64,000 nucleotides of DNA from Bolinopsis microptera (taxonomy: Eukaryota > Ctenophora > Tentaculata > Lobata > Bolinopsidae): the NCBI RefSeq assembly GCF_026151205.1, contig NC_087080.1, positions 4,815,096-4,879,095 on the forward strand. Direction: 5' to 3'. Each line of letters begins with the position of its first letter. Position 1 is the stretch's first letter. Positions 55,137 to 64,000 of this stretch are shown here, piece by piece. Both the position numbers and the translations under genes were made by a program. The notes below the pieces were generated by a model that did no database searches, was not told the DNA's origin, and worked only from the letters and a program-made list of their open reading frames with translations.

Positions 55137-56421
55137 GACGATCTACCTACTTGTTAAAACTGGGACTGCTCCAACTGTAAATTAGTCCCTCTTCAATTTA
55201 TCTTGCATTGGGAACCACTAGCTTTACAATGCCTAAGGGAATTATTGTCCGTGTAACAGCGAAATGAGATAAATTTTATGACTGTTAAGGTGACCCTTTG
55301 TGCGGTTGTACGCATTTTTAGATTAATTGACTTTAATAATTCGCCAGAATGAGAAAGGGAATATTAATTCATTTTAAAAATACTTGACCTTTGATTCTCT
55401 TTTGCATGGATGATTAATTTATTAACTTGCAGGCACCACAATTGATTTTGACTATTATATATATATTTTTATTCTATGATTAATCCAATTAATTCTATTT
55501 CTAGCATACTTTTTCTACGCTTTTATTTTTAGTAACCGGTTTAGCTTAAATTTTTCTGACGAATATAATGTAAATATTTTAAATCTATTTTCAAGCTTTT
55601 TGATTAACTTACATTTTCTGGCTGTTCGACCTTCGGCTACTCTGCTGGAACTATTCACTATTACACATTGTCGTTCTGCCAATTAAAGATCGTTTCTGAA
55701 CGTGTAAAGTGTTTGCGACATACTTAAATAGTAAATACATATTATTATTTTATGCTATTTGCTCTGAGAATTCAAGCCCTTTATGAACGAACTGTTTCAG
55801 TTTTTATGATTTTATGCTTTTTAGTTTTTGTACAATTTTTAAGTAAAACTTTAAAGTAGACTCTAAGATTAATTTTTTCAATATGCATATTTGTTGCTGT
55901 TACCATACCAGTGGTACCGGTAGTTTATTTACTACGGATATTCTGGCACTAGTTTTTAAACTCAGAACTGATTCGCCGTTTTATTGTTTATGAATATTAT
56001 TTCAAAGCAATGTAACAAAAGTCAAAAGGTCAGCATGTTTGTATTACAGGGATGAATTTTAATGCAATATCGATTCAACGTATTGGAATTGAAAGATGAC
56101 TGTTCTAGTTCATAGTTCTCATACAATTCAACAGTTCGATTATATCGTAAATCCATGTAACTGTAAGAAGTATTATCTTAAACAAATTATTTCGGGATCA
56201 CCCGTGAGTACATCGCCGCATTAAAACGTGCCCTTTGACCTGGATTCTGAAATATATGTTATATAGTCAGTATAGTGATGTTAATGCTATTGTTTAACTT
56301 TTGTTTTGACACGGAAGAATACATGTTTCATGCTTGTGTATGTTTAATTAGTAATTGCAGCGAGCGACTGATCAATAATTAACGGATGATACTCGTAAAA
56401 TATCTGTTCCATATATATATA
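55137..56421. other. 3' flank of the matrix gene, AT-rich, nothing recognised
   Basis: It presumably contains the 3' UTR. I found no clear AATAAA close to the stop codon, only AT-rich variants, so the cleavage site is undetermined. No repeats shared with the rest of the window. Confidence 0.4.
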
Positions 56422-57320
56422 CAGGACCGTCGACGAGTCCAACTCGGCGCGCGTCCTGGTAGGTTGTAAACCTACAAATCAATAATTACATTTTGGTTGT
56501 AATATTGAATATGGTACATTTCTACAATCTGATACTGATAGGAGCATTTAAATTTTAAGTAAATTGACTGACTTAGGTCAGCTTCAAAGTCTGAACAGCT
56601 AGCTATGTACCCCTCCATGACACTTGTCGGTCAAGCATTACTGATTACTGTCTGGATCATATTTGACGAATGTTACTAGTCTAAATTTCTTCGAAGTAGC
56701 GCGCGCCGCTTTCTTCTCGAGATGGCGCGCCGGGCCAGACCATCAACAATGGTCAATCCACAATCTGGATCATCACTGTTGGTTTGGGGATGGTGCCAAA
56801 CACTATTAGTACTGCATTGCTAACCTTGTCTCACGTCGTGATAGCATTTATTTTTGGAAACAAGGAAAGACTTTTTTATTTTTAAACGGCTGTCCGTAAC
56901 ACAATAACATACACAATTTTTTATAATTATATTATATTATACAATTTTTGAGGATATATCATATTATATGCGAAATAAAAATTATAGTTTGCGCCCGGTG
57001 CGTTAAACATTACTGAGCCGCGCTGAGCGATCAGCCTTTCATTCCGATGAATCTCTATGTTTATGAACATAATAGCCTGAGGTCCCCTTGTCATACGTTG
57101 TATGACCCGCCGCGCACGAGTGCGCGGCTCCCCCTGCATCGTCGAAACTCTACAGTTCACTATAGTGAAGCGACCGTGGGGGTCACCACGTGATACAAAG
57201 GTCCCCAGGTAAGTCGAACATCGAAACGGCAACGTTGAACGTGATCCTCCGATCGCGATCCAATATATATTTTAAAAATCGTGTATGATATTGTAGCTTT
57301 ATAACCTACCTGGACGGGCG
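56422..57320 (+). repeat. Mosaic of palindrome-arm fragments
   Basis: Segment 56422-56478 matches the AGGACCGTCGACGAGTCCAA region of the right arm (15078 onward). 56668-56745 is a diverged copy of the GACGGATG...TTCGAAG module (9878 onward). 57000-57205 matches 16270-16905, with the CTTGTCATACGTTGTAT and GCGCGGCTCCCCCTG blocks in the same order. This shows the palindrome arms are built from a dispersed repeat family, not unique DNA. The 101-residue antisense frame at 56927-57232 lies in these repeats and is not credible. Confidence 0.6.
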
Positions 57321-57398
57321 CCGTTATCACCCGTTAACGTGTATCAAAGACCGGCTCAGCGCGTGTTATTTGGTAAAACTTTGCCTTGGACATTGGAG

Positions 57399-58020
57399 TA
57401 GGGGGTGCACGATAAAAATAAACTTTCTCGGATTTAAAAAATTTTTGTATCACTGTTTTCTAGAGACTGTGAGAATTTTCACAATACCAAATTTGTTATA
57501 CCTTTTTGGAAAGATCAGTGAGTTTCGCCTAGGTGCCATATTTGATGGTGCGCTGCTTTTGGAGCAAAAGTAGCTGTAAAAGTTGCGTATTAATTTGACC
57601 ATTCACATAGCCATGTGCGCTACTGCAAGCGAGAGGGCTTTTATCTGGTTAGAGCAAATTTGACCAAATTCGTCCAAATTTGACCATTTTTGTCGTCAGT
57701 AGTATTATTCGGATTTATTTTCAGTATATTCCTTAAATGAGATCATTCTGGAAATTGGCGACGACCTTCCAATAGAGCTTTCACAACTGTCCGAAAAATA
57801 TCGGAGTTGATATAGTGATCAAAATGGGGCAAAATACGCTGTTTTTAGCTGTAACATAATGTCTGATGGTTGGACATGCTTTAAATTTTTGTTGCAATTG
57901 GAGGTCGGGAAGGATACTCAATATCTATTTGTTTGAAGGAAATTGTGCTGGCCGAAATTAGCGCTTAAAAACCATCCTACAGTCGGCACGCGCGGCTCAC
58001 TGTCGATGGCGCACTACATA
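57399..58020 (+). mobile_element. TAGG/GTGC transposon, copy 3 (7-bp TSD ATTGGAG)
   Basis: A 622-bp copy in the same orientation as 14294-14889. The flanks ATTGGAG at 57392-57398 and 58021-58027 form a perfect 7-bp duplication. It contains a short local insertion near 57595-57655 relative to the other copies and a deletion in the TTCGGACACTTTCC region. Non-coding. Confidence 0.8.
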
Positions 58021-58027
58021 ATTGGAG

Positions 58028-58330
58028 GACTTCGATGCACCGCATAAACCATTATTTTTACTTCGCATCAAAGTAATTTATACGAGTAACATCCGTCAAA
58101 TGCTAAAACCCCGACCCTAACGAGAAATTATACCAACTTCCTTATATGGCCAGTCATATCACGTGATCGCGAGACAGTTTTTCGCCAATATCTCGTCATG
58201 TTCACCTAACCATGTGCTTTCGCACCGCTAATTTGAAATTCGATAAAAGAAATATCAGAAAAATTAAATACATTCGTACGGAGCAGTTATGATTCAGTGA
58301 TTAAGAAATAAGCCGGAATATTTTACAATG
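58028..58330. repeat. Further diverged arm-family fragments
   Basis: 58060-58100 (CTTCGCATC ... ACGAGTAACATCCGTCAA) resembles 4460-4505 and 16230-16265 of the palindrome arms, and 58205-58225 (CACCTAACCATGTGCTTTCG) resembles 3600-3620. No gene. Confidence 0.5.
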
Positions 58331-58449
58331 TACAATTTACACTGATTTGTAGTCACCTGTATTAAAGAAAATAGCTGATTCATGAGCAAAGTCCTTTAAC
58401 AAATTCCGTATTTTGAATGGCAAATATTGAAATGTGGTCAATAAGTTTG

Positions 58450-58745
58450 AAGGTTTTTTTTTTTTTTTTTTTGGTGCAACACTCACTGACTTGACTCTTG
58501 CGAGCAAGCGACCTATAAGAACGATGGGTCCTACTGAAGCCCAGCTGGTTTGCATCGAGTCCACTATTCCAGGACGAACCTGCTGGTACCATTTCTGAGC
58601 AATGGCAGTTGGGTCGGGGGCGCCCCTCCTAAGAATGACTGCCGTAGATCCCGGGGATTGCATACTTATATTTGATATGCGTTTATACTCACTCCTTGCT
58701 AAGCCATTAATCTTACACACAACCACAAGTCGATGCCGAGGAGTT
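58450..58745 (-). repeat. Possible SINE or retrocopy with A-tail
   Basis: Read on the minus strand this roughly 280-bp segment ends in a run of about 18 A (T-run on the plus strand at 58456-58473) directly after TGAGTGTTGCACC. Near its 5' side TGGCTTAGCAAGG fits a Pol III A box, and CAGGTTCGTCCTGG is a weak B-box match about 130 bp on. Box spacing is longer than in tRNA-derived SINEs. It abuts the LINE at 58747. Alternatives are a processed transcript fragment. The 129-codon frame across it reads through the poly-A as lysines and is not a gene. Confidence 0.35.
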
Positions 58746-58746
58746 A

Positions 58747-59928
58747 ATGTTTGGTGTAATTCTAGAAAAGTTAATATATAAGCGGCTCTATAGTTTCCTT
58801 ACTTCCAAGGGTATAATACATGAAAACCAGTTCGGCTTTAGAAAAGGACACTCCACCAGCCATGCACTGAACTACTCTGTAGAACATATAGAATCGTTAA
58901 TTAGTAAAAAGCAACATGTCCTAGGGGTCTTTATCGATATGATCTCTCAAAAGCCTTTGACACTCTAGACCACTGTAAACTAACTGACTGACTTAGGAAA
59001 CAATTTGTGACAATTTGCTGCCGATTCGAGAAATAAAGCATATGAATTAGCTAATGAAGTACTACAGGCCGTAAACAAGTATATGGGAGTTAACCTACTG
59101 CACATTAATGTAAAGAAGTGTTGTTACATGTATTTTTCTCCCTCTAAACGTAATAATAACGAATTAGATGCCGATATAGATAGCCAAAACTTGTCCATTA
59201 ATAACAAAATAATTAAACGTGTAAGTCAGACAAAATTTCTTGGAGTAATCATGGATGATAAACTGAGCTGGAAACCACATATATCATCCCTCAACAAGAA
59301 ACTAAGAAGTGCTTGTGGACGTATCTACCGTATTAAGAAATGCTTACCAGAATCACTGTATAAGCAAATATATCATTCTCTCTTTGAATCACACCTAGGT
59401 TATGCTATTTCTGTCTGGGGAGGTATTCCCAATAATCAGTTAAAACCGCTATTTATTACTCAAAAGAAGTGTATCAGGATTCTATTTGGAGACTATGAAG
59501 CTTATGTAGACAAGTTCAAGACATGTGCTAGAGCAAGACCAATTAATTCTCAACGTCTAGGATCTGAATTCTATGTTAAAGAGTCCACTAAGCCTCTATT
59601 CACAAAACATGAATTACTTGTTACAGAGAACCTGTACAGATACCGTTGTTTAATGGAACTTTTTAAGATCATTAAGTCACGAGTACCAATTTCGTTATAC
59701 TACTTATTCAACATATCAAATAGGAATGATAATCTGTTCATTACACCCTCTCCAACTAATCAATTTATTTATAAATCTGCATGGCTGTGGAATGAATTCC
59801 GTAAAGTTGGCCCGTTAAATTTCACCTCCACATGCAGATCTATCAAGAATTTACTTAAACAGTCACTTCTAAGAGCTCAAAACCGGTATGGAACTGAGTG
59901 GTGTGACAAAAATTTCATTGAATTCTGA
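58747..59928 (+). pseudogene. CR1-like LINE ORF2, internally deleted and frameshifted
   Basis: Same family as 7714-9230. The first part holds EKLIYKRLYSFLTSKGI, FGFRKGHSTSHAL and a broken motif A, where a shift after FID turns the following LSKAFDTLDH into another frame. A deletion near 58985-59020 then removes motif B and the YADD of motif C. The frame resumes as ADSRNKAYELANEVL and continues from about 59019 to TGA at 59926-59928 through LLHINVKKCCYMYF, TKFLGVIMDDKLSW, HLGYAISVWG and FKIIKSRVPISLYYLF. Truncated at the 5' end within the reverse transcriptase. Inactive. Confidence 0.85.
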
Positions 59929-59930
59929 TT

Positions 59931-60158
59931 AAGAAGTGATATTTATTTGCCTGTTATTCCCACTGAAGCACTTACTGACTGACAAGCTTATCTATGATTA
60001 CCATGCTTGAATTTAGGTAAACAACATACAACTCATTTCCAAGTTACGCTGAGCGCAACCGCCGAATGACACAGCAATATGGAAACGCGCGCGCATAGCA
60101 TTGCGCGCCGATGCTGTGCGCGCGCGTTGTCGGCCGAAACTTGGGAAGTTCCCGCTCT
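59931..60158. other. LINE 3' flank and GC-rich CpG-dense patch
   Basis: After the LINE stop is a short 3' sequence, then a copy of the CTGAGCGC ... GAATGAC motif (60045-60070) and a patch of alternating CG/GC (GCGCGCGC near 60086 and 60118) that stands out in this AT-rich DNA. No gene. Confidence 0.4.
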
Positions 60159-60164
60159 AATATT

Positions 60165-62972
60165 GGGGGGGGGGGGGGGTGTCACGTCCGTCTATGTCCG
60201 CTTGTCTCATAGAATCCAAAAAGGACAGGACATAGGCGGACATAGGCGGACATAGGCGGACATAGACGGACATAGGCGGACATAGGCGGACATAGACGGA
60301 CATAGGCGGACATAGGCGGACATTAATGGACACCTAAATTGCTAAATAAAATGTTCAATTTTTGCTGTTATAGGGGGATCATGTTTTTTGTCCGTTCGGT
60401 ACCCTATATTTTCAAAACGGACAAAAAATAGAGCGGACAAAAACGGGAAAAATGGAAATAACATTTAGATGCTTCCTCCTCCTACTCTTCCTCCTCCTCC
60501 CTCTGGGTCTTCCTGATCTTCCTCAGTCCTCTTCCTCCTCCCCTCCTCAGTCCTCCTCCTACTCCTCCTCCTCGTCCTCAGTCCTCCTCATCAGTCCTCA
60601 ACAGTCCTCCTCCTCCCCAGTCCTCCTCCTGGGTCCTCCTCCTCTTCATCCTCCTCCTCTTCCTCCTCAGTCTTCAGTCCTCCTCAGTCCTCCTCCTCAT
60701 CCTCAGTCCTCCCCCAGTCCCCCTCCTCCTCCTCCTATTCAGTCCTCCTCCTCCTCCTTCTCAGTCCTCCTCAGTCCTCCTCCTCCTCCTCCTCCTCTTC
60801 CCTCTCAGTCATTCTCCTCAGCCATCCTCCTCAGTCCTCCTCAGTCCTCCTCAGTCCTCCTCCTCAGTCCTCCTCCTCCTGGGTCCTCCTCCTCCTCTTC
60901 ATCCTCCTCCTCTTCCTCCTCGGTCCTCAGTCCTCCTCCTCCTGGGTCCTCCTCCTCATCCTTCTCATCAGTCCTCCTCCTCCCCAGTCCTCTCCCAGTC
61001 CCCCTCCTTCTCCTCCTCCTATTCAGTCCTCCTCTTCCTCCTCAGTTCTCCTCAGTCCTCCTTCTCATTTCTCCTAAGTCCTCCTCCTGAGTCCTCCTCC
61101 TGAGTCCTCCTCCTCTTCCTTCTGAGTCCGCCTCCTGAGTCCTCCTCCTCCTCCCTCTCAGTCATCCTCCTCAGTCATCCTCCTCAGTCATCCTCCTCAG
61201 CAATCCTCCCCAGCCATCCTCCTCAGCCATCCTCCTCAGTCCTCCTCAGTCCTCCTCCTCCTCCTGGGTCCTCCTCCTCCTCCTGGGTCCTCCTGGGTCT
61301 TCCTGATCCTCCCCAGTCCTCTTCCTCCTCCCCTCCTCAGTCCTCCTCCTACTCTTCCTCCTCGTCCTCAGTCATCCTCATCAGTCCTCAACAGTTCTCC
61401 TCCTCCCCAGTCCTCCTCCTCCTCCTGGGGCCTTTTCCTGGGTCCTCCTCCTGGGTCCTCCTCCTGGGTCCTCCTCCTCCTGGGTCCTCCTTCTCCTCCC
61501 CTCCTCAGTCCTCCTCCTACTCTTCCTCCTCGTCCTCAGTCATCCTCATCAGTCCTCAACAGTTCTCCTCCTCCCCAGTCCTCCTCCTCCTGGGGCCTTT
61601 TCCTGGGTCCTCCTCCTGGGTCCTCCTCCTCCTGGGTCCTCCTCCTCCTGGGTCCTCCTCCTCCTGGGTCCTCCTTCTCCTCCTCAGTCCTTCTCCTCCT
61701 CCTCCTCCTCCTCAGTCCTCTTCCTCCTCTTCCTCCTCCTCCTCCCTCTCAGTCATCCTCCTCAGCCATCCTCCTCAGTCCTCCTCCTCCTCCTGGGTCC
61801 TCCTCCTCCTGGGTCCTCCTGGGTCTTCCTGATCCTCCCCAGTCCTCTTCCTCCTCCCCTCCTCAGTCCTCCTCCTACTCTCCCTCCTCGTCCTCAGTCA
61901 TCCTCATCAGTCCTCAACAGTTCTCCTCCTCCCCAGTCCTCCTCCTCCTCCTGGGGCCTTTTCCTGGGTCCTCCTCCTGGGTCCTCCTCCTCCTGGGTCC
62001 TCCTCCTCCTGGGTCCTCCTTCTCCTCAGTCCTTCTCCTCCTCCTCCTCAATCCTCTTCCTCCTCTTCCTCCTCCTCCTCCCTCTCAGTCATCCTCCTCA
62101 GCCATCCTCCTCAGTCCTCCTCCTCCTCCTGGGTCCTCCTCCTCCTCCTCCTGGGTCCTCCTGGGTCTTCCTGATCCTCCCCAGTCCTCTTCCTCCTCCC
62201 CTCCTCAGTCCTCCTCCTACTCTTCCTCCTCGTCCTCAGTCATCCTCATCAGTCCTCAACATTTCTCCTCCTCCCCAGTCCTCCTCCTCCTCCTGGGGCC
62301 TTTTCCTGGGTCCTCCTCCTGGGTCCTCCTCCTCCTGGGTCCTCCTCCTCCTGGGTCCTCCTTCTCCTCCTCAGGCCTTCTCCTCCCCTCCTCAGTCCTC
62401 CTCCTACTCTTCCTCCTCGTCCTCAGTCATCCTCATCAGTCCTCAACAGTTCTCCTCCTCCCCAGTCCTCCTCCTCCTGGGTCCTCCTTCTCCTCCTCAG
62501 TCCTTCTCCTCCTCCTCCTCAGTCCTATTCCTCCTCCTCCTCCCTCTCAGTCATCCTCCTCAGCCATCTTCCTCAGCCATCCTCCTCAGCCATCCTCCTC
62601 AGTCCTCCTCCTTCTCAGTCCTCCTCAGTCCTCCTCCTCAGTCCTCCTCCTCCTCAGCCATCCTTCGCAGCCATCCTCCTCAGTACTCTTCAGTACTCTT
62701 CAGTCCTCAAAATGTTTGTCCGCTAATGTCCACCAATGTCCGCTAATGTCCACCAATGTCCATCCAAGTCCGCCAATGTCCGTCCGGGTCCGCCAATGTC
62801 CGTCCGAGTCCGCCAATGTCCGTCCGAGTCCGCCAATGTCCGTCCGAGTCCGCCAATGTCCGTCCGTGTCCGCCAATGTCCCAAAAAACACGTCCGTTGT
62901 CTCATAGAATCCAAAAAGGACAGGACATAGGCGGACATAGACGGACATGACACCCCCCCCCCCCCCCCCCCC
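60165..62972 (+). mobile_element. Poly-G-ended polypyrimidine transposon, copy 2 (6-bp TSD AATATT)
   Basis: A 2.8-kb copy in the same orientation as 27190-30990. It starts with 15 G and TGTCACGTCCGTCTATGTCC and ends with 20 C. The flanks are AATATT at 60159-60164 and 62973-62978. The left 300 bp and right 270 bp are nearly identical to copy 1, while the inner TCC minisatellite differs in length and arrangement. Internal higher-order blocks start near 61288, 61821 and 62166. Its 212-codon repeat frame (60452-61090) starts with the same leader-like residues as copy 1 and is not claimed as a gene. Confidence 0.8.
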
Positions 62973-62978
62973 AATATT

Positions 62979-63384
62979 CAGACGACAGTGATGACTCATG
63001 AAGAGCACTAATTTCGACCACTTTCCCGGTCGAACCATACCAAATCAAACTAATTGACCCACGTGTATAGCCAATGTCCTGGCGGTGCTGAGCCGATGTA
63101 AAACTCTTCTGTAAACTCTTTTGTCTCTTGTAACTTGTTTATATTTTATATTTTAGTTATACTGTGTACTGTGTACAATAGTTATAGCGTATAGTGTGTA
63201 GTGTGTAGTGGTTATTTTGTTGTAACGTGTCACTTTATATTTTGCTACCAACGTCAGCCTTGACTTACCATTTATTGTAATTGGTACAGCATATATCAAA
63301 ATTAAAACACTGTTTTCGATCTGACGGGTGATGGGCTCTCTCTGATGGGACATAGTTCTAGGGGGTACCCGGGGTACGAGTTAA
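62979..63384. other. Unassigned intergenic DNA
   Basis: No gene or shared repeat recognised. A tract with several GTGTACTGTGTA-like repeats lies at about 63165-63210. Confidence 0.4.
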
Positions 63385-63930
63385 CGAATAGTGTTCGTGT
63401 CCTTCCACAATCCCCTCTCATTGTGTTTTTGACGGAGGAGGAGCCTAGTTCATCCGTCTGCATCGCTTAATCGAGTTAAAAATTTAGCCAATAACAAACT
63501 ATATTACATGTTATACTGATATCAGATGTAGAGTTTATAACATACAAATTCTAAATTTTTGACGGCTGACGATGGTAAGTCGCTACGTTTAACTCGGGAC
63601 TTTTATAGTTTTAAGTCTTGGAGCTCAAAATGTCTCGTGCTGTGGGCCGTATAAACGGCGCACAACACCGCCCTGCCTTACTGCTTATTACATTACTTCA
63701 TGGTTGCCGGGCGGAGCCGGTGCCGTTTGTCTCGGCCTCGAGTGGCGAGTGCTTGCCCATCGAATACACGATTGAAACACTAATTATTTACTGGCATTCT
63801 ACAGTTTCCAAAACGAAGTACGAAGGTATATTAACTTTGAGCTTTGTTTTGGCGACTGCTTCATCGATGGGCGAGTAGGTATTTGTTGTTTAGCAGTGTT
63901 GAATATTGGAGCAATTATATAATGTATATC
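63385..63930. repeat. Fold-back repeat, copy 2
   Basis: Direct, diverged copy of 1682-2080. It shares TTCGTGTCCTTCCACAA near 63394, GCTTGCCCATCGA near 63749 and its inverse TCGATGGGCGAG near 63864, with CCAAAACGAAG and CTTTGTTTTGGCGACTG between. It contains about 150 bp more than copy 1 in its left part (63450-63620). The open frame at 63618-63878 crosses the hairpin and is not considered coding. Confidence 0.6.
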
Positions 63931-64000
63931 TCCATCATAATATAGGCTAGTGTAAACATATATAATCAATAATACAAACAAATAGTATAGTTGTGGACAC

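Noticed and set aside
58337-58726. 129-codon minus-strand frame
   Set aside because: It reads through the poly-A tail as a run of lysines and into unrelated DNA, so it is not a coding unit.
1-64000. Bacterial-type operons, ribosome binding sites or a defence system
   Set aside because: Introns, tRNA type, LINEs and satellites show animal nuclear DNA, so such features are not expected and none were seen.

Overview
The window is nuclear DNA of an invertebrate animal. Introns are GT-AG, the one real gene is an extracellular-matrix protein, there is a eukaryotic tRNA-Arg, and the rest is dense with LINEs, DNA-transposon relics and satellites. The perlecan-like gene and the CR1-like LINEs would suit a non-bilaterian or other marine invertebrate, but I cannot name the species.

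Layout. 1-3400: the 3' part of a LINE whose reverse transcriptase has been removed in frame, a fold-back repeat, and AT-rich DNA. 3398-24610: a giant interrupted palindrome with its dyad near 12067. Its core (about 10540-13600) is an array of roughly 797-bp units that are themselves palindromes, flanked on both sides by an 11-bp minisatellite. Because the two arms were once near-identical, each serves as the reference allele for the other. This resolves a 2.07-kb insertion (5384-7451) and a 5'-truncated LINE (7714-9787) in the left arm. In the right arm it resolves a 0.6-kb transposon (14294-14889), whose partner left an excision-like footprint in the left arm, and a 7.3-kb element with 38-bp terminal inverted repeats and a 5-bp target duplication (17087-24351). 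24720-27180: a satellite with a shared motif about every 155 bp that changes orientation halfway. 27190-30990: a poly-G-ended transposon packed with polypyrimidine minisatellite; a second copy lies at 60165-62972, and each has its own 6-bp target duplication.

32507-55136: the only convincing host gene, plus strand, 51 exons reconstructed by hand with consistent splice phases, about 2,269 residues. Domain order is signal peptide, LDLa and LDLa-like cysteine modules, five Ig-like domains, five EGF modules, then four laminin-G domains alternating with EGF modules. This resembles perlecan without SEA or laminin-B domains. The last laminin-G domain is interrupted by about 275 residues of acidic EEETDGDA-type repeats. 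Introns hold a Harbinger-type MITE, an antisense tRNA-Arg(UCG), a 1.3-kb inverted-repeat element with a degraded Crypton-like reading frame, and a 40-bp minisatellite.

55137-64000: intergenic DNA, fragments of the same repeat families, a broken LINE (58747-59928), the second polypyrimidine transposon, and a second copy of the fold-back repeat seen near position 1700. No host gene other than the matrix protein and the tRNA can be supported.
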